Shown: positions 45,955 through 57,262, counted from the stretch's first letter. The stretch: DNA of 64,000 nt from Gambelia wislizenii (GCA_030847615.1 JAUMIR010000004.1:85281001-85345000); one strand, 5' to 3'. Notes: a model not told the origin generated them from the sequence alone. Translations and numbers: made by a program.

Positions 45955-46250
45955 AGCGATCATGCATTCAGGTGATGAAACAGACTTTTTTCTTTTTGTT
46001 CTACTTATTCAAGCGGAATATCACACTTCCGCACCTTGGATATGCTTTTTAAAAAATACCGTTTAGCCGCAACAACTGATGACAATAAAAATGTGAGTAA
46101 TTTACTCGTGCCCACCATCTTGATTTGCAAGCATGCCCATTTGAACAATGAACACATGCCTGCGATCATGCCAAAAAAATCAATATCAAGAGGCAGCACG
46201 AACTTACCAAGTGGAACTGTCAAATAGAGCTTATCCAAATAGTGTAATAG
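45955..46250 (-). mobile_element. Dispersed repeat family G, copy 3
   Basis: The minus strand reads GATCGCAGGCATGTG, GGCATGCTTGCAAATCAAGA and TCAGTTGTTGCGGCTAAACG, matching the copies at 22437 and 23725. Boundaries uncertain. Confidence 0.5.
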
Positions 46251-46269
46251 AACAGGCAAAATAAAGAGC

Positions 46270-47760
46270 AAACAAGGTGTCTCGAGCATCTTTATTTGGT
46301 GCTAAAAAAGACCGTACTGAGAATCATATAATTTGTTCCTTCTATTTTACCCATGCTGCCCAACGAATTCGATCTATCTTTCTTAAAAATTGGCATCTAA
46401 TTCAAGATCTTCCAGGGTGTTCCCATAGACCAATTATTGCCTTAAAACATACTAAAAATTTGAAAGATTTATTGGTACATTCGGATGTTTATAAATCTCA
46501 AAAAAACAGTCATCCACATTAGGTCACCATAGTTGTGGACATTGTGCTATTTGTAAGCAGACATTGAATATGAAAGTCTTTATTCACCCTGTTACATTGG
46601 AATGCTTCAAGTTGCATGATTTTACTAATTGTAATTCTACTCATGTCATTTATGTTATTCAATGTCCCTGTAAAAAACTTTATATCGTGCAAGCAAGGAG
46701 GCTAGTGAAAGTTCAATTACTAAACATTGCAATAAGATCAGAAACAAAAGTGTTGAAAGCCCATTATATGAACATTGTCTTAAATTTAATCATCCACCTG
46801 AGTCTTTGTTAAGAGTCACTGAAAAAATCAAACAGGATACTTTAAAAAGGGTTGATGTAATATCCTTACTCTTGAGGAGAGAGGCTTTTGGATATTTTGT
46901 TTGAATACTTGTAAACCAACAGGTTTGAATGATGAATTGGATTTGTCAATGTATCTGTAAATTTAAATTATGTGCCTTTAAATTTCCCATTTGTCTGCCA
47001 GCTTTCCTCTTTTCAGAACTCAATGTGATTATTTCTAGCTGATGTGACTTTGCATAGCCTATGTTAACTATGTAGCCAGAGTGTGTATCTCTCAGTGTGC
47101 TAGGAAGAAGAAAAAAGAAAAGCTTTATGCTGGTTTGAATTTATGCCAGGTTTGATGTAATTAAGGTAAGAAATGTCCTTTGCATAATTATAATTTTCTA
47201 TATATGGACATTGTCCTAAATTTAATCATCCACTGGAGTCCTTGTTATTTGAAAAAAGTCAAACTGGATCATTGAAAACAGGTTTATGTAAAATTTTTAC
47301 TCTTGAGGAGAGAGGCTTTTTGGATATTCCTTTTGAATACTTGTAAACGAACAGGTTTGAATAATGAAGTGGATTTGTCAATACTTAAATTCCTTAAATT
47401 CAAATTCTTTTGTGTATCTGAAAATCTTTCAATGGTCTGCCAAGGGCACCACTTTTGAGAACTCAAAGGGATTATCATTTTTAGTTGATGTGACCTGGCA
47501 TAGCCTATGTTAAACATGTAGCTAGAATGGGTATCTCTCAAGATGCTATTTGATGTAATTAAGGCAAGATATGTCAGCTTTGAACATTATCTTTTGCATA
47601 ATAATAATTTTTCTCACAGATGTCTAACAGTATGTTAACCTGTTAGTTATCCAGAATTACCGCTGAAGAAGTCGTCTGTTGAAATGGACCTAGAATTTAC
47701 CAGTCCAATCCGTTCAGTAACTGGATTTAATTTACTTGTGTATCTTTACAAGATATCATC
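46270..47760 (+). mobile_element. Penelope-like element, 3' half with GIY-YIG domain
   Basis: Broken plus-strand frames give the end of the RT region (FLKNWHLIQDLPGCSHRPII, KHTKNLKDLLVHSDV; 46277-46522), a CGHCAICK cysteine linker near 46535, and the GIY-YIG-type stretch FTNCNSTHVIYVIQCPCKKL with YIVQARR where families usually have YVGQT (46564-46812). C-terminal codons for LLRREAFWIF-like and LKTCKPTGLNDELDL-like stretches follow. Frameshifts and the altered YIG glycine argue it is dead. The C-terminal coding plus UTR occurs twice in tandem (about 46769-47206 and 47207-47590). A CTGAAGA...GAAA pair lies at 47663-47684. Confidence 0.75.
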
Positions 47761-48224
47761 TGTATTCACATTGGGAGAATAAGAAAAGGATTATCATATT
47801 TGGATTATTTGGATTATTATATCACTTCATCTGGCACCTTAGACGTTTCATTGAGCAGTCAATCTGATATTCATCAAATTGGAAATACCATACATTGTGG
47901 ATATACTTACTTATTCAGATGGGACTATTATAATTTGTAGACTTATTTATCGGTCATAATTTCATAAGAATTTGTTGTTATACATCATGATTATGTAACT
48001 GTTTGATATGCAATAATTCAAAAAAACTTATTTTCATTGAATATAGCATTTTTATTTACAACACACATCTAGTTTTGAGTTTCTCCTTTTTGTGGTGCAT
48101 TACAGTCAGGAACCTTCCTTTTGTTTAGTGTAGCTACTTGGTCTCAGCCTTTTCCACTACAGCAAGGTGTACTGTATTTCTATTTGCATTATAGTATTTG
48201 GGGTTTTTTTCACAGTATGTAAAA

Positions 48225-48768
48225 ACAATCCTAAATATACACTGGACTGACTATGTGACGAATGTTGCTGTCCTTAAGCAAGCAGGGATCACCAGCATTG
48301 AGGCCATGATATTGAGAACACAGCTGCACTGGGCAGGGCACGTTTCTAGGATGGAGGACCATTGCCTTCCCAAAATAGTACTCTACGGTGAACTCACCAT
48401 GGGTCAGCATAAGAGGTGCGCTCCAAAAAAGCGATAAAAGGACTCCCTGAAACAACATCTCAGGCTCAGCCAAATTGATCACCAACAATGGTCTGCCATG
48501 GCCTCTCATTGGGAGGCTAGGAGATGCACTATCCACAATGCTGCAGCCTTATTTGAGAACTCACACCGAACAAGTCTTGAAGAGAAACGACAACGCAGAA
48601 AGAATCACAACCCGGAAACATCACCCAAGGAGACCTTCTGCTGTGCTTTCTGCAACCGGACTTGTTTATCTCGGATTGGCCTTTTTAGTCATCAGCGCAC
48701 TTGCAGAAAGTGCAGGATGAGTCCTTCCTGAATCTTCGTTTGCGAAGAAAAGCCAGAGAGATGTAAGC
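48225..48768 (+). mobile_element. RTE-like LINE, 5'-truncated copy
   Basis: Begins ACAATCCTAAATATACACTG and follows the reference copy to the finger, hairpin and GCCAGAGAG end. A stop (GCGATAAAAGG at about 48432) interrupts the linker coding, so it is older or less intact than 32145. Its 5' truncation point lies close to the inversion breakpoint in the 13838 copy. Confidence 0.85.
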
Positions 48769-48769
48769 A

Positions 48770-49165
48770 TATACTTTGTTTGCAAATCTGTGTCCACTTT
48801 CCACATTTTGGAGGGATATGTTTCTTCAGTTTCTGACAACAGCTATGTCGCTATCCTACAGCCAATTCAGTGCCCTCTGCCTAATCCCAGAGCTGATTTG
48901 GGGTAATAATCAAAACACTGAGACATCAAAAAATGTAGCATGGAATCCTCCCTGAATAGGCAGTCATAACCTGTGAGCTGAATGACTTGCTAGCCAGGAA
49001 ATCTTAATCACAGGCCCTGTGATTATTATGAGTACTATGCCCATAGTACATACTTCACCAGTAGGTTCTAAAGCTTAGAGCTATGAGACTCTAAAGATGA
49101 GAGTACAAATATGGCTTCCACTTCTTGAGCTTCCTTAGCCCCAGTTCCATACCTTTTGTTAAGGA
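48770..49165. other. No recognisable feature
   Basis: No supported element or gene. Confidence 0.35.
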
Positions 49166-49169
49166 CCCT

Positions 49170-49370
49170 TGCAAACTACATGATTATAACACTACAACTC
49201 CACTTTAACTGCCAAGCAGCATCCTGTGGAATCCTGGGATTTGTATTTATATTTCTCAGCCAGAGAGCTCTAGTGCCTCCCTGAAACACAAAAACCAGGA
49301 TTCTTTAAGAGGCACCCATGGCAGTTAAAGTGGAATCATGGTGCTTTAACAGAGTACTGTGAAAGAGCCC
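49170..49370. mobile_element. Foldback MITE family F
   Basis: ACTACATGATTATAACACTAC, ACTTTAACTGCC, GGATTTGTATTTAT, then GGCAGTTAAAGTGGAATCAT. Ends diverged. Confidence 0.65.
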
Positions 49371-50630
49371 AATGTCAAAACAATCTGTCCTTGTACAACT
49401 GCAGGCATTGTAAAAAATGACATTACTTTCACAGGCATATGTGTTGTTTTTCCTTAGATTTCATGCTATAAAGTACAGTATTTGGTTTAGCATCTGCCAT
49501 CACTTTTAACAAAGAAAATGAGGTTGTGGGTTTCCAGTCCTGCTGATACTCCCCTCTGCCACCTGCTTGATTGATTTACTTGTTCTTCTCCTCTAAGTTC
49601 ATTGTGGATGATTCAGTAGCTGCTAAACATATTTTAATTCCCACCAATTTCAATAAAAGCAGTGTAAACACATGCTCAATGTTCCTTTCAATATTAGTGG
49701 CACTTTAAATTAACAATCCTACAGTCCAGTTAAAGTGTGTGGGGGGGAATATACCATCACTGGGCTGGCTGGAATTATAGTCCAAAATGTAGCTTTTCCA
49801 AGCTCTGTCTCCCACTGGAAGAGATTAGGAAGGTTTCTGAGATGGCCAGCTACATTCATGTGGAAAGGGGTGCCAACTGATGGGGTTGGGCTGGTGGAGA
49901 GAAGGTGTCCAAGCTCTTATGCTTCTAAGCTGCTTGATTTGCAGGAAAAGCATTTCACAGATTTGGGAAGTTTTTTTTTTTTTAGTTTTTTTTTTAAGTA
50001 CCTCCTAGTGTCTGCAGATTAAGCTGTTGTAAAAGGCAGAACTGCACTGGCCCCAAGTTAAAACAAAAACAAAAATGAGTCACTAATTCTACAAACTACA
50101 TCTAAGGGAATTTTAGGATATGAAATTAGGATCAGGTCTTGAAATTGCCACCAGATATGAGCTCTCAGTATCTATGTAGCTGATGAGTTCTTGGGTCAAC
50201 TCAACTTATTATCCAAATTGGGAATTTAGATGAAAATTTGGACCCAGGTCTAGTAAGAACGAAACAGTGGTGCAAAACACTCCTGCTGCCTGACTTTCTG
50301 CCAGGAATGCACTCAGCTAACTGACCTCCCTTCTTATCCCTTGTTGACAAGATTAATATCAGGCATTTTGTCTGAAATGGAACCTCAGTTCAAGCCCATT
50401 TATCCTCTTTCCCATTAGCAAGACATTCTGTGAGCTCTTTATCAAGAGCTGGCAGATGGGTGCTGTATTTATCATGGAGGCTCAGGACCTCAGTCAACTA
50501 TGCGGAAACAACAGAGCCTGTGCTGGAGACAGGCACATTGGTATACATAGCTCCTATTCCTGGAGAAGCAGCAAAAGACTGTTCCTGCTGAGATTTCAGC
50601 CAAACTAGCCAGCAGCTAGCTTGAGGATTC
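49371..50630. other. No recognisable feature
   Basis: Unique-looking sequence with homopolymer T and G runs; no supported gene. Confidence 0.35.
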
Positions 50631-50644
50631 TGGGAGTTATAGTC

Positions 50645-50870
50645 AGGACCAGTTTAAGTTATTTTGGGGTCCCCTGCAATGCTTTATTTTCAGGCCCCCA
50701 TATGTTTATCTCAGGTCAATGTAACCTAACTCAACCTAAGCTATTCACAGTACAGGATATTCAGATTATTACTAATAATGTTTTTGCAGGAGGCGGTTAT
50801 TACAGGGGACCACACAATGATGGGGCCCCCTACGGATGCTGACGCTGCTGGTGCCTTAAACCGGCTCTGA
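50645..50870. mobile_element. Putative MITE with GACCAGTTTAAG ends
   Basis: AGGACCAGTTTAAGTTATTT at the left pairs with GCCTTAAACCGGCTCTG at the right. TTGGGGTCCCCTGC pairs loosely with AGGGGACCACACAATG. About 225 bp. Confidence 0.5.
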
Positions 50871-51684
50871 TTATAGTCCAACAAGTGTCTGGTGGATATG
50901 TGTAGATGATCAATAGTAGAAGGCAGGGGAGTAAGACTGTGCATACATCAACCAAAGAGGACAGAATAGATGGTTGATGGTGTGTCTGTGGTATCATATT
51001 TTAATTCTGTCTGCAAAGCTACTGGCAAACAGTATGCCCCCCCATCTCTCTTCATTCAGTCCTGGACAGCTTCAATTGCCTGAGCATTACTCTAGGTAGC
51101 CTCTCATGTTCCAATATTACCATTATTTTCAGAAAACAACTACACTTCCTTCCTTTTGAGTGGGGAGTGATACCTGGTCATGGCAGCTGAACCTGAAGCC
51201 CAACAGAGACACCTACTGAAATTGTATATATTATTTTGTACTTGGGATTCAATAATTTTAGAGTGATACTTAAATCTATAAGCCTACACTTCCCCTCTGC
51301 CAGTGCCCTTACATTAAGAGCATTATTTTAAAGGAACTAGATGATCTCTCACTCACTCACTATCTCACACACACACCTTTCCTCACATGAGCATGCATCT
51401 GTATTCAAGTTGATTTACATAGCTGAATACATAGCTGGCTTTTCTTTTGACCTACTGAAACAAGGAAAAATGCTGAATGCTCTTCATGGGAGAAGGAGAG
51501 TATAGGACAACTTCTGTTTTATCACTGTCTACCCGGGAAGGATAATGGAGCAGTAGAGGAATTCTTAGAAGTATGATTTGGATGTACATGGGTAAACTAC
51601 TCCAGCAGAGGGAGATTCTGTTATTACCCAAATTACTGAGGTCCATGGAAAATTCCACGTGTCTATAAAAAAAAAAAAATCAAT
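50871..51684. other. No recognisable feature
   Basis: Nothing beyond short simple repeats ((CACA)n near 51368). Confidence 0.35.
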
Positions 51685-51689
51685 ATTTC

Positions 51690-53420
51690 TATGGGGAAAT
51701 TTAATTAGCTCAAATAGTGGCTGCGAGAGGTCAGGTAATTGCAGGATCTTTTGACCTATGTATACCAGTACTCACTGACACAGCCAGGAAATAAAATAAA
51801 AATGGTTTTTATTGAAAAATAATCAAGGGAACACACACTCAGGCTTCAAGCAATCACGCAAGGCTATTGAAGAAAGTAGGAAGTATTAGTAGAGGAATAG
51901 AGTTTGGGATGATGGGCTATGCTATACCTATCCAAAGAGCAGAGATTTGTGTAGCAGAAGTTACTCAGGAGGAGCTCTGAGGGCCATGCAGCAAACTGGC
52001 AGAATGACGAGGTGGGAGAAACTGTGAACACTTTGGTGGTGTTTTGGGGTGATATTTATATTCGATATTAATAATAAAAAATTATTTATATCCCGCCCCT
52101 CTACGAAACGCAATTGGGGTGGCTTTCAACATATAAAATATACATCCAAAATACTCCATCCCACCCATGCCTTAAAATACAATTAGATATTTCATAAATT
52201 AAAACGTACTTAAAAGTACCAAAAAATAAACAATAGACTGTGGCTGTAGCAAGATCGGGACACATTAGATTATCTTTTCTGATGACCAGGTAACTATTCA
52301 GGAAAGGCCCGCCAGAAGAGATCCATCTTAAGATCCATCTTTAAAAAGCTATTTAGGGTGGTAATATCACGGATCTCATAGGGCAGGCCGTTCCATAATC
52401 TGGGAGCAATAGCCAAAAAGGTCCTCTGGGAGGTTGTAGAAAGGCTAGCTTTTAAAGGTTGTAGCAAATTCCTCCCAGAGGACCTGAGTGCACAGGGAGG
52501 ATTGTATGGAAGGAGACGGTCCCGAAGATAGGTCAGACCCAAGCCATTCAGAGCTTTAAAGGTGATAATCAACACCTTGTACTAAGCCTGGAAACTGATG
52601 GGCAGCCAGTGAAGTGATCTTAAGATCGGTGTTATATGGTCTCTTCTAGATGTACCCGAGATCAGTCTGGCTGCCATATTCTGTACTAGTTGAAGTTTCC
52701 GGACCAAGCACAAGGGTAGCCCCATGTAGAACGCATTACAGAAATCAAGATGCAAGTTTACCAAAGCATGTACCACAGTCTCAAGGTCCCTAACTTCCAT
52801 GAAAGGGTGCAGTTGGCATATCAGCCGAAGTTGATAACAGGTACTCCTGACCATCACATTTACCTGATTCGTCATCTGAAGCGACGGGTCTAGGAGTACC
52901 CCCAGACTGAGTACATTTCCAGATGAAATGTACTTTCCCAGATGGGGTGTTATGAGTACATTCCCAGAGTTATGAGTACATTCTCAGATGGTGTGTTATG
53001 AGTGGAATACAATGTCTGCCGGGGTTTCCCAGAGTTAAACAATGGATTCTCCAGATGTGCTAATGATTGCTAATGGCTGAAACATCAGAACTGATGGGTT
53101 CCAGGCAACTCTCTTACTGTTTCAGGAAAGGTATGAGGAAAAACCAGTTTTGCAAGGCAGCCTTGATTGAATTAGTGAACGACTCACTTCCATGTATGTC
53201 CAGGAGTATTTGCCCATTTTCTTCCTAACTCACTAGTCCAAGGGGAGTTCACATAATTACTACTTGGGTGTGTCTTAGCAAACCTTGAGTCCTTGTATTT
53301 GGGAATCCCCGGTCTGCTACCAAACACATGGGATGCCAATAATAGGCCAATTTATGAGATATAGTCAATTGATGCATTATTGGAAGAGTAGGGGGGTTAT
53401 CTGGGCAGTTAACACTATCA
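51690..53420 (-). mobile_element. LTR-like repeat, copy 3, interrupted by L2
   Basis: Outer segments 51690-52060 (GCGAGAGGTCAGGTAATTGC, GACCTATGTATACC) and 52915-53420 (GCTAATGGCTGAAACATCAG, GAACTGATGGGTTCC) align with copy 1. A local triplication of GAGTTATGAGTACATTC-like phrases is at 52930-53000. The L2 at 52062-52910 inserted later. Confidence 0.5.
52062..52910 (-). mobile_element. L2 LINE, 5'-truncated, nested in LTR-like repeat
   Basis: Minus-strand frames: 52875-52582 with LRLICQLHPFMEVRDLETVV, LVNLHLDFCNAFYMGLP and ISGTSRRDHITPILRSLHWL, then 52575-52294 with FKALNGLGLTYLRDRLLPYN and FLAIAPRLWNGLPYEI. One frame break lies between them. The 3' end has GAGGGGCGGGATATAAATAA and an AT-rich tail. 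Confidence 0.88.
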
Positions 53421-53639
53421 AAAAGCAGATGCTGCAAGGAGAGATATTGTTGTGTCCCTTCAAATCATTTCCGACTTGTGGTGACCACAAGGCAAATCTA
53501 GATCTAGTGGTGTAGTGGTTTCAGTGTTGAGGTTTGGTTATATTTTTATTTGGTTTGGTTTTAAACAAGGAACATTTCCATTCCAGTTCTGGAAAGGATA
53601 ACTAAAAAGTCCAAAATTTGCCTCAAAAACAAGAAAAAG

Positions 53640-53880
53640 ATATGAAGTTGGAGGCTTTCACGATCGGCATCCATAAATTTTCCTTGGTTTTTTTCCGGGC
53701 TGTGAAGCCGTGTTCTCGAATAGTTTCTTTCTATCATTTCTCCTGCATCTGTGGCTGGCGGATTTTCTGTGACTGGTTCTCTGAAGATGCCAGCCACAGA
53801 TGCAGGTGAAATGTCAGAAAGAAACTATTCCAGAACACAGCTTCACAGCCCGGAAAAAAAAAACAAGGAAAATCTAAGAA
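53640..53880. mobile_element. Inverted pair of Penelope-derived 3' sequences
   Basis: The left arm (minus) and right arm (plus) share CCAGCCACAGATGCAGG, GAAAGAAACTATTC and CACAGCCCGGAAAAAA and are separated by about 40 bp. The right arm keeps CTGAAGA (53781-53787) and GAAA (53808-53811). The same sequence on the minus strand at 55630-55945 is linked to Penelope-type 3' DNA, which suggests the origin. Confidence 0.55.
53781..53815 (+). ncRNA. Candidate hammerhead ribozyme core
   Basis: CTGAAGA fits the CUGANGA box, GCC (53789-53791) and GGT (53805-53807) can pair as a short helix II, and GAAA (53808-53811) follows, then TGTC. Hammerhead motifs are established in Penelope-like elements. Here helices I and III are not evident, so activity is doubtful. 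Confidence 0.3.
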
Positions 53881-53907
53881 AAAGATATATTGCTATTCTG
53901 CTAGTCC

Positions 53908-54135
53908 CAGCATGGTGCAGTGGTTTGAGTGTTGGACTAGAACAGTGGAAGACATGGGTTTCAATCCCTGCTTGACCATGGAAACCCACTTGATGACCTT
54001 GGGCAAGTCAGTCTCTCAGCCTCAGAGGAAGGCAAAGGCAAACCCCCTCTGAATGAATCTTGCAAAAAAAAAAAAAAAAAAACCATGATAGATTCACCTT
54101 AGGGTCACCATAAGTTAGAAATGAATTGAAGGCGC
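53908..54135 (+). mobile_element. tRNA-derived squamate SINE, nearly complete
   Basis: The head has GTGCAGTGGTTTGAGTGTTG (A box) and GGGTTTCAATCCCTGC (B box), the body has AGGCAAAGGCAAACCCCCTC, then an A-run (54065-54083) and the BovB-like tail TTAGGGTCACCATAAGTTAG. It would be transcribed by Pol III and mobilised by a BovB-type LINE (family knowledge). Confidence 0.88.
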
Positions 54136-54137
54136 AT

Positions 54138-54306
54138 AATAAAGGTGAATCTATCACAGGGTTTCCTTTGCCTTCCTCTGAGGCTGAGAGACTGTGACTG
54201 GCCCAAGGTCACCAAGTAGGATTCCATGGTCAAGCAGGAATTTGAACCCTGGCTTCCAGAATCTAAGTCCAACACTCAGACTACTACACCATGCTGGCTC
54301 TCTAAA
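54138..54306 (-). mobile_element. SINE in opposite orientation, tail-to-tail
   Basis: The reverse complement matches the neighbour: GGTGAATCTATCACAGGG, AGAGGAAGGCAAAGGAAAC-like body, then the head complement CAACACTCAGACTACTACAC. It lacks the terminal BovB block. Together with 53908 it forms a large inverted repeat. Confidence 0.8.
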
Positions 54307-54329
54307 CACTATGCTGGTTTTAGGGAAAA

Positions 54330-55650
54330 TAACGTTCTATTGAACAGTTGTATATCACATCCATGCCCTTCCTAGCTCGTAAAAGCAGCTAAAGGGAGAC
54401 TGGGTGAGTAGGTAAGTGGAATGGTGAATGTCTCATTGCAGCAAGGCAAGTGGGGTCCCTCCGGGCTCAGTGTTGTCCTGCATGCTGTTTAAAATCTACA
54501 TGAAACTGCTGAGAGAGGGGCATCTGGAGTTTTGGGGATCAGTGTCACCCTGTATGCAGACAACAGCAACTCTCCTTTTCCCACCTAACTCCAAGGAAGT
54601 AGTACTAAACCAGTGTCAGTTGTAATAGACTGGATGAGGGTGAACAAACTGAAACTTATTCCAGATAAGGAGGTGCTCCTAGTCAGTCGAAATCAGGGAA
54701 CAGGGATTCAGCCTGTGCTAGATGGGGTTACACTGAAGTATCAGGTTAGCAGTTTTGGTCTACTCCTGGACTCTATTCCTGGATATACAAGGGCATGGAT
54801 GTGATATACAATTGAGCCTGGATGCCCAGGCTTTGGCCATGGCCAGAAGTGTTTTTGGACAGTTAAAACTAGTGCGTCAAAAGCACCCATTTGGAGGAAT
54901 CAGATCTGGCTACAGCAACACATGCCTTGATTACATCCCATTTGGATTTCTGCAATGCACTCTGCGTGGGACTGCTTTTGGAAAATTCACTGGGCCCAAA
55001 ATGCTATGTCCAGGTTGTTTACTGGGCAGGTTAGAGGACGCATGTAATCCTCCTGCTGAAACAGCTCTACTGGCTGCTGGCCTCTTTCCATGCAGAATTC
55101 AAAGTCCTGGGTATGACCTTTCAAACTTAAATGGCTTAGGTCCAGACTATCTAAAAGACCACATCTCCCCATATAAGCAGGCTCAAGTTTTAAGATCTTC
55201 AGGGGAGGGCTTTATTATAAAGGAGCCGGGTGATGCAGTGGTAATACCAGTACTGCAGCCACAACATTGTTTGTTCCTGCAGGGCTCCAAAGTTGACTCA
55301 GCCTTCCATCCTTCCATAGGTCATTAAAATGAGTACCCAGCTTGTTGGGGGCAATTAGCTAACACATTGTAAACCACCTAGGGAGTTAAATGCTATGGCT
55401 ATTGCTAAATGCTATCTGTCTCACCACTTTCACAGGCACAGTGGGTGAGGACACAGAAGAAAGCCTTCTGAACGGCTGCCCCCAGATCATGCGACTCCCT
55501 TCCTTGGGAGATCCATTGAGCCCTCACCCCTGCACTCTTCCTCCCAGCAGGTTAAACCTTCATGTTTAGGCAGGCTTATGGTCTGTTTTTAAACTATAGG
55601 GTACAATAGTGTTGATAGTGGTGTCAGGTGTTTTTATCCTTAGGTTTTCC
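54330..55650 (+). mobile_element. L2-type LINE, degraded, interrupted by a SINE
   Basis: The plus strand shows GVPPGSVLSCMLFKIYMKLL (RT motif B), a frameshifted YADD region, then INKLKL/VNKLKLIPDKEVLLVSRN and DLSNLNGLGPDYLKDHISPY (54428-55215). Coding-type sequence resumes at 55430 (GTGAGGACACAGAAGAAAGC) after the SINE and fades by 55650. Confidence 0.75.
55220..55428 (+). mobile_element. tRNA-derived SINE nested in L2-type LINE
   Basis: Starts AGGAGCCGGGTGATGCAGTG with tRNA-like A-box spacing. The 3' part TTGTAAACCACCTAGGGAG and ATGCTATGGCTATTGC differs from the BovB-tailed SINE, so it uses another LINE tail. Confidence 0.6.
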
Positions 55651-55945
55651 GTTCTTTTTTTCCAGGCTGTGAGGCCGTGTTCTGGAAGAGTTTATTTCTG
55701 ACAATTCACCTGCATCTGTGGCTGGCATCTTCAGAAAATGGTTGGGTAGGAGTTGGGGGGGGTTATATACTGTGAACCCCTGTTGGAGAAGATATGTAAA
55801 TTTGTGTATTTGAATGGCTAGTTTCTGGGTGGAGATATGCAAGGAGGATTAGAGGAATACTACACGACCCATTGCAGTGCAATGACTCAGGAACAGTATC
55901 ACAACTGAAACTGTTCTGACCAGATGACAACGCCCCCCTTCGGTG
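55630..55945 (-). mobile_element. Penelope-like element 3' UTR with hammerhead-like boxes
   Basis: The minus strand runs GGCGTTGTCATCTGGTCAG, CAGTATATAACCCCCC, then CTGAAGATGCCAGCCACAGA and CACGGCCTCACAGCCTGG. The CTGAAGA box is at 55734-55728, the GCC/GGT helix is retained, but GAAA is GAAT (55707-55704). The 63125-63345 fragment carries the coding region that I expect to lie upstream in this family. Confidence 0.55.
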
Positions 55946-56318
55946 TGTGTACAATTTGCGCTGAGTCCCAAAAGCATTTGTTTTTTTTAATTCATGGGCA
56001 CTGCGAGTAAATGGAATCCGTTCCTATCTAAAACCACCATAACTAACTGTGCAGTGGTTACCTTCCACAACAGTGACTGGCTGATGTAAAAACACATCAG
56101 AGGAGTGGGTGTGCCTGCTCCACCCAAAGCTCCCCAATGTTTTGTTCCTCCTGCTTCCCTGGCATTCAGCTTCCGGTGGTCACTCCCAACAGTCAAACTC
56201 ATAGCCTAATAACTCCATTCCCGAATTATCCATTAACTGTTAAACCCCTAATTTGTAAAAGTCCATGGCAGCTAAATTTACCAATACAGTCATTTAGCAA
56301 TACTTGCATTTAATATAA

Positions 56319-56750
56319 CTAGCTGGACCTGGTGTATCATACGCCATTAAAAAAACTCCCCCCAAAATGCCCAGGAGACCTCATGACCACCCTTTGAGGT
56401 AGGCTGGTGGGTTTACCTCACCCACCCGCTGCTCGTTCTGCTACCTGCTGCCCCCCCACTCGCTCTGCCCCACCGCTCGTTCTGCCCCCCACCGCTCATT
56501 CTTCACCTCCCCACACTTGTTCTTCCCCTCCCACTCCACCCCCTGCACTCCAGAACACACAGGCACACACCACATCAAACCCCATGTTACTCACTCTCCA
56601 GCTCCAGCCCATGTTTGAGCTCTACATGGTCCCACCCCCAGTGTGCTGATTGGCTGCCCAACAGGCCTGTGATTGATTAGTAAGTTCCCTAAGCAGCCAA
56701 TCAGCACACTGGAAACGGCAAAATGCCCAAGATAATTACATATAGAGAGA
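56319..56750 (-). mobile_element. Non-autonomous Helitron-like element, copy 2
   Basis: The minus strand begins TCTCTCTATATGTAATTATC immediately after A and ends CCAGGTCCAGCTAG immediately before T. This is the exact A|TC...CTAG|T junction of Helitrons, without target duplication. A partly self-complementary GGCGTATGATACACC lies 10 bp inside the 3' end. 432 bp, no Rep/helicase coding. The interior is CCGCTCG-rich. Confidence 0.75.
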
Positions 56751-56772
56751 TGTTTCCTTACCATTTAAAATA

Positions 56773-57003
56773 CAGTTGTCCCTTCACATTCACTGGGGTT
56801 TGGTTCCAGGACCCCCCGTGAATACCCAAATCAGTGAATACTCAAGTCCCATTATATGCAATGGCATAGCAAAAATGGTGTCCCTTATATAAGATGGCAA
56901 AATCAAGGTTTGCTTTTTGGATTATTATTTTTTAAAGAATATTTTCATACCGTGAATACTTAAAACCGTGAATGCCAAATCCGTGAATGTGGAGGGACAA
57001 CTG
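56773..57003. mobile_element. Tigger/pogo-like MITE, intact copy
   Basis: CAGTTGTCCCTTCACATTC and GAATGTGGAGGGACAACTG form near-perfect TIRs flanked by TA (56771-56772 and 57004-57005). It lies 22 bp from the Helitron. Confidence 0.9.
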
Positions 57004-57230
57004 TACATGTATTCCTCCCCTGGTGTTTTGAAAAACTCGCTCCCTTCCCATCAGGGGTCTGCTATCAAACCTTGGTTTCCCTGACCTGTTAAATCTGCCA
57101 AACTAAGCAAATTGGGAGGCTCTGGGCAGTTAAATAAATAGAGACCTCTTTTGCTAAAATCTAACAAAGAAAGAGGAGCGTCACTCCGTGAATCCTTCCT
57201 TCAGCTCAGACAGATTTCTGCTGCCCTAGC

Positions 57231-57262
57231 CTGTATGAGCTACAGTGGCAAAGTTAGCAGGG
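57231..57262 (+). other. Left half of a tRNA-Met-like sequence
   Basis: GTATGAGCTACAGTGGCAAAG matches the 5' part of the tRNA-like sequence at 62715-62790 (GTATGAACCTTCGTGGCAAAG on its strand). It abuts the LINE tail. Confidence 0.5.
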
